Part shown: piece by piece, positions 58,575 to 64,000 of the stretch
Position numbering within the stretch: the stretch's first letter is position 1
Layout of the letters: every line of letters starts with the position of its first letter
From: Holophaga sp.
GTDB taxonomy: Bacteria > Acidobacteriota > Holophagae > Holophagales > Holophagaceae
NCBI GenBank assembly: GCA_031292735.1
Contig: JARLGP010000310.1
Location: 8,245 to 72,244 of the forward strand
Length of the DNA: 64,000 bases
Direction of reading: 5' to 3'
Position numbers and translations under genes: made by a program
Notes under the pieces: generated by a model
The model's database searches: none
What the model was told of the DNA's origin: nothing
Seen by the model: the letters and a program-made list of their open reading frames with translations, nothing else

Positions 58575-60488
58575 CTAGGGCACCGCCGCGAAGGCGCGGA
58601 TCCGCTTGACCAGCGCCTCCACGCTCAGTCCCTGCTCGTCCATGAGCCGAACCTGGTCGCCGTGCTGCACCAGGTGGTCCGGCACCGCGCAGCGCAGCAG
58701 CGGGCGGAGGATGGTCTCGTCGGCCAGCAGCTCGGCCACGGCCGAGGTGAACCCGCCGTAGGTGCAACCCTCTTCCAGGGCCACCACTTTGCGCGCCTTG
58801 CGGGCCCAGAGCCCGATCAGTTCGCGGTCCAGGGGCTTGATGAAGCGGGCGTTGATCACGCTGCAGGAGACGCCCTCGGCCTCCATCCGCGCGGCCACCG
58901 CCATGGCCGGCGCCACCATGGTGCCGATGGCCACCAGGGCCAATTGGTCCCCCTCCTTGAGCAGCTCGCCCTTGCCGATGGGCAGGGCCACCACCGGCTC
59001 CTGCAGCGGCACCCCGAGGCCGGCGCCCCGGGGGTAGCGGAGGGCGGCGGGGCGGTTGCTGTACAGGGCGGTGAGCAGCATCTGGCGCAGCTCGTTCTCG
59101 TCCTTGGGCGCCATGAGGATGAGGTTGGGCATGCAGCGCAGGAAGGCCATGTCATACAGGCCGTGGTGAGTGGGGCCGTCGGCGCCCACCAGCCCGGCCC
59201 GGTCCATGGCGAAGGTCACCGGCAGGTTCTGCAGGCAGACGTCGTGCAGCACTTGGTCGAAGCCGCGCTGCAGGAAGGTGGAGTAGATGGCCGCCACCGG
59301 GCGCATGCCCTGGGTGGCCAGGCCGGCCGCGAAGGTTACCCCGTGCTGCTCGGCGATGCCCACGTCGAAACAGCGGTCCGGGAACGCCTTCTGGAAGATG
59401 TTGAGGCCGGTGCCGTCCAGCATGGCGGCGGTGACCGCCACGATCTTGGGATCGGTGCGGGCCAGCTCGGTGAGGGCGTTGCCGAACACCGAGGTGTAGG
59501 TGGGCGGGGTGGGCACGGCGGGGTTCGCCACCGGCTTGCGGATCTCCCCGGTCTCGGCGTCGAAGGCGGTGACCCCGTGCCATTTGAGCGGGTCCTTGAG
59601 GGCCGGCGCATAGCCGTAGCCCTTCTTGGTCTGCACGTGCAGCAGCACCGGGCCGGTTTCCATCTTCTTCTTGGCTTCGCCCAGGATCTTCAAGGTGGCG
59701 GCCAGGTCGTGGCCGTTCACCGGCCCCAGGTAGCTGAAGCCCAGGTCCTCGAACAGCAGCCCGGGCACGGCGATCCGCTTGAAGGACTCCTCGCTCCATT
59801 TGGCCGCCTTGGCCAGCCGCATGCTTACGCTCTGCACCGGGATGGCCTTGATGGCGTTCTCGATGCGGTCCCGCCAGCGCTTGTAGTACTGGCCGGAGAT
59901 CATCTGGTTCAGGTAGCCCTGCAGCGACCCCACGTTGGGGTTGATGCTCATGTCGTTGTCGTTGAGGATCACCATGAAGTTCTTGGTTTCCAGGTAGCCG
60001 GCCTGGTTGAGGCCCTCGAAGGCCATCCCGGCGGTCATGGAACCGTCGCCGATCACCGCGATGCAGGAGAAGTTCTGCTTCTGCAGGTCCCGGGCGGTGG
60101 CCATGCCCAGGGCCGCGGAGATCGAGGTGCTGGCGTGGCCGGCGCCGAAGTGGTCGTAGGGGCTTTCGTCCCGCTTCTGGAAGCCCGACAGCCCGTTGTG
60201 CTTGCGCAGGGTGGAAAAGCGGTCCTTGCGGCCGGTGAGGATCTTGTAGGGATAGGCCTGGTGGCCCACGTCCCAGATGATGCGGTCCACCAGGAAGTCG
60301 AACTGGCGCGCCAGGGCCACGGTGAGTTCCACGGTGCCCAGGTTGGAGCTGAAGTGCCCGCCGGTTTCCGATACGGAATCGATGAGGAACTGCCGCAGCT
60401 CGATGGTGAGCTGGTCCAGCTGGGCCGGCGAGAAGTGGTGGATCTGCTGGGGAGAGGCGATGGAGTCGAGCAGCGGGGACGGCCTCAC
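58575..60488 (-). CDS. dxs: 1-deoxy-D-xylulose-5-phosphate synthase
   Basis: Thiamine-diphosphate enzyme for the first step of the MEP isoprenoid pathway. About 637 residues with GHFSSNLGTVELTVAL, WDVGHQAYPYKILTGR, the TPP motif GDGSMTAGMAFE...NDNDMSI, and the transketolase Pyr and C-terminal domains (DRAGLVGADGPTHHG). GTG at 60488 overlaps the ispA stop (GTGA) and gives a normal length; the longer ATG frame (60560) would run deep into ispA. Confidence 0.95.
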   Translation of the reverse strand: MRPSPLLDSIASPQQIHHFSPAQLDQLTIELRQFLIDSVSETGGHFSSNLGTVELTVALARQFDFLVDRIIWDVGHQAYPYKILTGRKDRFSTLRKHNGLSGFQKRDESPYDHFGAGHASTSISAALGMATARDLQKQNFSCIAVIGDGSMTAGMAFEGLNQAGYLETKNFMVILNDNDMSINPNVGSLQGYLNQMISGQYYKRWRDRIENAIKAIPVQSVSMRLAKAAKWSEESFKRIAVPGLLFEDLGFSYLGPVNGHDLAATLKILGEAKKKMETGPVLLHVQTKKGYGYAPALKDPLKWHGVTAFDAETGEIRKPVANPAVPTPPTYTSVFGNALTELARTDPKIVAVTAAMLDGTGLNIFQKAFPDRCFDVGIAEQHGVTFAAGLATQGMRPVAAIYSTFLQRGFDQVLHDVCLQNLPVTFAMDRAGLVGADGPTHHGLYDMAFLRCMPNLILMAPKDENELRQMLLTALYSNRPAALRYPRGAGLGVPLQEPVVALPIGKGELLKEGDQLALVAIGTMVAPAMAVAARMEAEGVSCSVINARFIKPLDRELIGLWARKARKVVALEEGCTYGGFTSAVAELLADETILRPLLRCAVPDHLVQHGDQVRLMDEQGLSVEALVKRIRAFAAVP

Positions 60489-61384
60489 GCCGTCCGCTCC
60501 GCCAAGTAGGTGGCCAAACTCGTCAGGGAATGCGGATTCGGAAGCGATTGAAGCAGACATAGGGCGCGCTCGGTGGCCGCCTGCAATGCTTGTTGGGCTC
60601 CGGTGAGTCCAAGCAGCAGGGGGTAGGTGATTTTACCCTTGCCCTGGTCCTTGCCAACCCTCTTGCCCATGGCGGCTTCGGTGGCGGTGGCGTCCAGCAG
60701 GTCGTCCTTGATCTGGAACGCCAGGCCCAGGGCCGCTCCGGCCTCGCGCAGGGCGGCGCGCGTCTCCGGCTCGGCGTTGCCGGCGATGGCGCCCAGTTCC
60801 AGGGCGGCGCGCAGCAGGGCGCCGGTCTTCAGCCGGTGGATCACCTGCAGCTGCGCCAGGCTCACCGGTTCGCCCTTGCGGGTGTGCTGTTCCCCTTCCA
60901 GGTCCAGGGACTGGCCGCCCACCATGCCCTGCCAGCCGGCGGCCTCGCCCAGGACGCGCAGCGCCTCCACCCGCCGGGACGGCGGCAGGGAAGGATCGCC
61001 GGCCAGCTGGGTGAACGCCTCGGTGAGCAGGCCATCCCCCGCCAGGATCGCCTGGCCTTCGCCGAACACCATGTGGCAGGTGGGTTTGCCCCGGCGCAGA
61101 TCATCGTCGTCCATGGCCGGCAGGTCGTCGTGGATGAGGGAATAGGTGTGGATGAACTCCAGCGCCACGGCGCAGCCCAGGGCATTCTCCGCGGCGGAGC
61201 CCACCGATTCGGCGGCCAGCATGCACAGCACCGGGCGGATCCGCTTGCCGCCGGCCTTGAGGCTGTAGGTCATGGCCTCGGCCAGGGAGGCGGCCTCGCC
61301 GCTCCGGAAGGGCAGCAGGTAGCGGGATTCCAGCAGCGGCAGGAGGCGTTCCAGGTCGGCCCGCACCTGCTCCTGGGCGGTCAT
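60485..61384 (-). CDS. ispA: Polyprenyl (farnesyl) diphosphate synthase
   Basis: A 299-residue E-prenyltransferase with KAGGKRIRP, the first aspartate-rich motif LIHDDLPAMDDDDLRRG and the second QIKDDLLDATAT. The two extra residues in the first motif (DDxxxxD) are typical of bacterial FPP synthases. Overlaps xseB by 4 bp and dxs by 4 bp; the order xseB-ispA-dxs is widely conserved. Confidence 0.95.
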   Translation of the reverse strand: MTAQEQVRADLERLLPLLESRYLLPFRSGEAASLAEAMTYSLKAGGKRIRPVLCMLAAESVGSAAENALGCAVALEFIHTYSLIHDDLPAMDDDDLRRGKPTCHMVFGEGQAILAGDGLLTEAFTQLAGDPSLPPSRRVEALRVLGEAAGWQGMVGGQSLDLEGEQHTRKGEPVSLAQLQVIHRLKTGALLRAALELGAIAGNAEPETRAALREAGAALGLAFQIKDDLLDATATEAAMGKRVGKDQGKGKITYPLLLGLTGAQQALQAATERALCLLQSLPNPHSLTSLATYLAERTA

Positions 61385-61617
61385 GACGGGTCTCCTTCCA
61401 GGGGCTCGGTGCGGTATTCCCCGCCCAGCCCCTGCTTGAGCACCTCCACCCGGCGCTGGGCGTCCGCCAGTTGCTGCTGGAGCCGCTTGCTCAGGTTGAC
61501 CCCCTCCTCGAACTCCTGCAGCGCTTCCTCCAGGCTCAAATGCCCGCCCTCCAGCTTCTGCACCAGATTTTCCAGCCGGTCGAGGCCATCGTCGAAGGAA
61601 GCGGGTTGCATCGTCAT
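61381..61617 (-). CDS. xseB: Exodeoxyribonuclease VII small subunit
   Basis: A 78-residue helical protein with the XseB pattern FDDGLDRLENLVQKLEGGHL, then SLEEALQEFEEGV and a basic coiled tail. Size fits (about 75-85). First gene of the xseB-ispA-dxs operon; xseA is not in the window. Confidence 0.93.
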   Translation of the reverse strand: MTMQPASFDDGLDRLENLVQKLEGGHLSLEEALQEFEEGVNLSKRLQQQLADAQRRVEVLKQGLGGEYRTEPLEGDPS

Positions 61618-61693
61618 AAGATTAAGGTTAGGGCCCTTCGCGGTACGATTCCAGCGCAGGATGCGTTAACTTCTGAGATGGGGCGGGTGGGAA

Positions 61694-63130
61694 ATGACGA
61701 GAGTGCTGGTGGTGGATGATAGCCAGGAGACTTGCGATCTTCTGGAACTGCTGCTGGGGGATGGCAAGGACGGCCCCGGGGTGGAGGTGGTGAAGGCCAC
61801 CCGGCCGGAAGAGGCCATCCAGCACCTGCAGGCGGGCGGCTTCGACCTCATGCTGTCGGACATCAACCTGGAGGCCAGCCAGGACGGCCTGGACCTGCTC
61901 CGGGTGGCCAAGCCGCTGGGGGTGGAAACCATCCTGCTCACCGGGTTCGGCACCCTGGAAAAGGCGCTGGAGGCCGTGCGGGAAGGTGCCTTCGATTTCA
62001 TCTCCAAGCCGTGGAACAACGAGGAACTCAAGTCCCTGGTCAAGCGGGCCATCGTCATGAAGGAGAGCAAGGAGGGGCGCAAGCCGGCCGATGCCGCGCC
62101 CAGCTTGCGCCGGAGCCTGATGATCGGCTCCAGCCCGCAGATGATGGAGGTGTACCGGACCATCGCCTCCCTGCAGAACAGCCGGACCACCGTGCTCATC
62201 ATCGGCGAAAGCGGCACTGGCAAGGAGCTGGTGGCCCAGAACATCCACCTGAGCAGCGACCGCAAGGACCGGCCCTTCGTGGCCATCAACTGCGGCGCCC
62301 TCTCCGAGGGGCTGCTGGAATCGGAACTGTTCGGCCACGTCAAGGGCGCCTTCACCGGGGCCGTGTCGGACAAGAAGGGGTTCTTCGAGGAGGCCACCGG
62401 CGGCACCATCTTCCTGGACGAGATCGGCGAGACCTCGCCCAACTTCCAGGTGCGCCTGCTGCGGGTGCTGCAGGAGCAGGAGGTCCGCCGGGTGGGCGGC
62501 AACCGCACGGTCAAGGTGGATGTGCGGGTGATCGCCGCCTCCAACCGGGACCTGGCGCAGATGGTCAAGGTCGGCAAGTTCCGCGAGGACCTGTACTACC
62601 GCCTTTGCGTGGTGGAGATCCGGGTGCCGCCGGTGCGGGAACGCTGGTCCAGGGATGCCCGCACCGGCCAGGTCATCTCCGACATCCCGGCCCTGATCGA
62701 CCACTTCCTGGAGGAGTGTTCCGCCAAGGACCACCATGCCTACCGCATCCGGGAAGACGCCCGCAAGCAACTGCACAACTACAGCTGGCCCGGCAACGTG
62801 CGGGAGATGGCCAACATCATCGAGCACCTGACCCAGCTCAGCCGGGGCCGGGAGATCACCCCGGAGGATTTCCCGGAAAAGATCCGGGAAGAGCTGCGCT
62901 CCCGGGGCAGCAGCATGGCCCAGGCCCCCACGCCCATGCTGGAGCTGATCGAAGGCTGGGACCACCTGCCCACCCTGGAGGAGCTGGAACGCCGCTACAT
63001 CCAGGTGCTGCTCAAGCACGAACACCGGAAAAGCCGGGTGGCGGAGATCCTGGGCAAGGACCGCACCACCTTGTACCGGAAGTTGAAGGAACTGGGGCTG
63101 GGCGACGGCAGCGAGGAGCCCAGTGTTTGA
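61694..63130 (+). CDS. Sigma54-dependent response regulator (NtrC family)
   Basis: The 478-residue activator has a receiver domain (Asp8/Asp9, phospho-acceptor Asp56, SKPW near 112), a AAA+ domain (Walker [15 protein letters not shown] loop for sigma54 contact, Walker [20 protein letters not shown]) and a C-terminal Fis-type helix-turn-helix ([22 protein letters not shown]). An insertion follows VRERW before the [11 protein letters not shown] segment. No cognate kinase is nearby. The next gene has a plausible sigma54 promoter. Confidence 0.94.
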   Translation: MTRVLVVDDSQETCDLLELLLGDGKDGPGVEVVKATRPEEAIQHLQAGGFDLMLSDINLEASQDGLDLLRVAKPLGVETILLTGFGTLEKALEAVREGAFDFISKPWNNEELKSLVKRAIVMKESKEGRKPADAAPSLRRSLMIGSSPQMMEVYRTIASLQNSRTTVLIIGESGTGKELVAQNIHLSSDRKDRPFVAINCGALSEGLLESELFGHVKGAFTGAVSDKKGFFEEATGGTIFLDEIGETSPNFQVRLLRVLQEQEVRRVGGNRTVKVDVRVIAASNRDLAQMVKVGKFREDLYYRLCVVEIRVPPVRERWSRDARTGQVISDIPALIDHFLEECSAKDHHAYRIREDARKQLHNYSWPGNVREMANIIEHLTQLSRGREITPEDFPEKIREELRSRGSSMAQAPTPMLELIEGWDHLPTLEELERRYIQVLLKHEHRKSRVAEILGKDRTTLYRKLKELGLGDGSEEPSV

Positions 63131-63138
63131 TGCATTAC

Positions 63139-63150
63139 GCAACACGTTGC
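63139..63150. promoter_or_regulatory. Candidate activator site (inverted repeat)
   Basis: GCAAC-AC-GTTGC lies about 65 nt upstream of the -24/-12 candidate, at a distance normal for a sigma54 activator site, with an AT-rich stretch between (63176-63212) that could hold a bend or IHF-type site. Confidence 0.3.
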
Positions 63151-63214
63151 AGGAATCGACGTTGGGTTCTTTCAACACTATTTATTAACATGATTATTTG
63201 TAATATTTAGAATT

Positions 63215-63230
63215 TGGCCTGATTGATGCT
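63215..63230 (+). promoter_or_regulatory. Candidate sigma54 (-24/-12) promoter
   Basis: TGGCCTGATTGATGCT keeps GG and GC ten bases apart and matches most of TGGCACG-N4-TTGCW. It lies 49 nt before the ATG at 63279 and directly follows an NtrC-family activator gene. The fit is good but computed by eye only. Confidence 0.5.
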
Positions 63231-63278
63231 TTCTTGGAAGGCATTACCGGCCGTGCCGGTTTCCACTGGAGATATCCA

Positions 63279-64000
63279 ATGAACAAACTCGCTGCCCTGC
63301 TTATCGCAGCCGTCCTGATCAGCCCTGCTTTCGCGCAGGCTCCCGCCCCCGTGAAGAAGGAAGAGGCCAAGAAGGTCGAAGTCAAGAAGACCCCCGAAGT
63401 CAAGAAGACCGCCGATGTGAAGAAGACCGACAAGAAGGCTCCCGCTGCTCCCGCGCTGCTGGCCCAGGCTCCTGCCGCCACCCCCGCGCCTGCTGACCAG
63501 CCCGCTCCTGCCGCGAAGCCCGCCAAGAAGGCCAAGAAGAAGGCCGCCAAGAAGGAAGCCGCTCCTGCCGCTCCCGCGCTGATCGCCCAGGCTCCTGCCG
63601 CGACCCCCGCTCCTGCCGACCAGCCCGCTCCCGCCGCGAAGCCCGCCAAGAAGGCCAAGAAGAAGGCTGCCAAGAAGGAAGCCGCTCCTGCCGCTCCCGC
63701 GCTGATCGCCCAGGCTCCTGCCGCGACTCCCGCTCCTGCCGACCAGCCCGCTCCCGCCGCGAAGCCCGCCAAGAAGGCCAAGAAGAAGGCTGCCAAGAAG
63801 GAAGCCGCTCCTGCCGCTCCTGCGCTGTTCGCCCAGGCTCCTGCCGCGACCCCCGCTCCTGCTGACCAGCCCGCTCCCGCCGCCAAGCCCGCCAAGAAGG
63901 CCAAGAAGAAGGCTGCCAAGAAGGAAGCCGCTCCTGCCGCTCCCGCGCTGATCGCCCAGGCTCCTGCCGCGACCCCCGCTCCTGCCGACCAGCCCGCTCC
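63279..64000 (+). CDS. Secreted Lys/Ala/Pro-rich 41-residue repeat protein (3' end beyond window)
   Basis: The frame is open to the window end. A clear signal peptide (MNKLAALLIAAVLISPAFAQ) is followed by a Lys/Val-rich segment with repeated VKKT words (about 24-50) and then 41-residue repeats of Ala/Pro sequence (AQAPAATPAPADQPAPA) alternating with a histone-like basic block (KPAKKAKKKAAKKEA). Each repeat carries about eleven lysines, so the mature protein would be extended, highly positively charged and exported. It could bind nucleic acid, LPS or acidic polysaccharide outside the cytoplasm; function is unknown. Confidence 0.82.
   Translation, partial: MNKLAALLIAAVLISPAFAQAPAPVKKEEAKKVEVKKTPEVKKTADVKKTDKKAPAAPALLAQAPAATPAPADQPAPAAKPAKKAKKKAAKKEAAPAAPALIAQAPAATPAPADQPAPAAKPAKKAKKKAAKKEAAPAAPALIAQAPAATPAPADQPAPAAKPAKKAKKKAAKKEAAPAAPALFAQAPAATPAPADQPAPAAKPAKKAKKKAAKKEAAPAAPALIAQAPAATPAPADQPA
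63462..64000 (+). repeat. 123-bp tandem repeats (41 codons each)
   Basis: Units begin at 63462, 63585, 63708, 63831 and 63954, exactly 123 bp apart, the last cut by the window end. Units are nearly identical at DNA level (a few third-base changes; GCGCTGCTG, GCGCTGATC or GCGCTGTTC at the unit border), pointing to recent expansion and likely length variation among strains. Confidence 0.9.

Noticed and set aside
63194..63919. 241-codon minus-strand frame of Gly/Ala/Phe repeats
   Set aside because: It is the exact antisense of the secreted repeat protein; the plus strand has the signal peptide, promoter and sensible composition.
63462..64000. CRISPR-like regular spacing of repeats
   Set aside because: The 123-bp units are contiguous, in frame and coding, with no unique spacers and no cas genes.

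Overview
The window is about 64 kb of very GC-rich, densely packed chromosome from a Gram-negative (diderm) bacterium. Kdo synthesis (kdsA), a LapA/LapB-type LPS regulator, DsbD, several signal-peptide proteins and an Acidobacteriota-like gene mix (bacterial XPB helicase, bifurcating lactate oxidation, tungsten enzyme) suggest Acidobacteriota, probably class Holophagae (Geothrix/Holophaga relatives). That placement is inferred from gene content only. No rRNA, tRNA, IS element, prophage or CRISPR array is visible, and no gap between genes exceeds 300 bp.

Layout. 1-5.2 kb: degenerate isochorismatase-fold protein, Lrp regulator, kdsA, an Nth/metal-receptor fusion and dsbD. 5.3-13 kb: a PTPS-III-like pterin enzyme, a repeat-bearing polysaccharide deacetylase, ftsK, a YbeD-like protein, isoaspartyl peptidase and an AidB-like acyl-CoA dehydrogenase. 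13-19 kb (minus strand): a chemosensory operon in the order pilZ, cheY, cheZ-like, triple-CheW, cheA, CheW-CheZ fusion, followed by an FHA-GAF-cyclase. 20.8-27.7 kb: rimO, then a regulator-etfB-etfA-lctD cluster laid out like the electron-bifurcating lactate dehydrogenase operon, then OsmC and PgpA. 27.8-28.5 kb: an MNT/HEPN toxin-antitoxin pair. 28.5-32.4 kb: XPB helicase divergent from an Rv0862c-like partner. 32.4-37.1 kb: ECF sigma and putative anti-sigma, UDG4, LapA-LapB fusion, rplI and HU.

37.1-44.4 kb is the most coherent metabolic island: a tungsten aldehyde oxidoreductase-family enzyme with a four-cluster ferredoxin subunit and a MoaD/ThiS-like protein, next to a tungstate ABC transporter (tupABC), a ModE-type regulator and moeA. 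Metal uptake, cofactor insertion and the metal-using enzyme therefore lie side by side. 44.4-53.1 kb: MscS channel, HtpG, an HD hydrolase, a Bax1-like membrane protein, two parvulins, an S4 protein and a YhaM-type nuclease. 53.1-58.5 kb: a second 2-hydroxyacid module (NAD dehydrogenase, GntR regulator, a 41-bp palindromic operator, glcD, glcF, MBL hydrolase). 58.6-61.6 kb: xseB-ispA-dxs. 61.7-64 kb: a sigma54 activator followed by a candidate sigma54 promoter and a secreted Lys/Ala/Pro 41-residue repeat protein that runs off the end.

Recurrent themes are domain fusions (Nth-BtuF-like, CheW-CheZ, LapA-LapB, triple CheW), operons stitched by ATGA/GTGA overlaps, and several genes whose -10 hexamer lies 6-10 nt before the start codon without a Shine-Dalgarno sequence, suggesting leaderless mRNAs.
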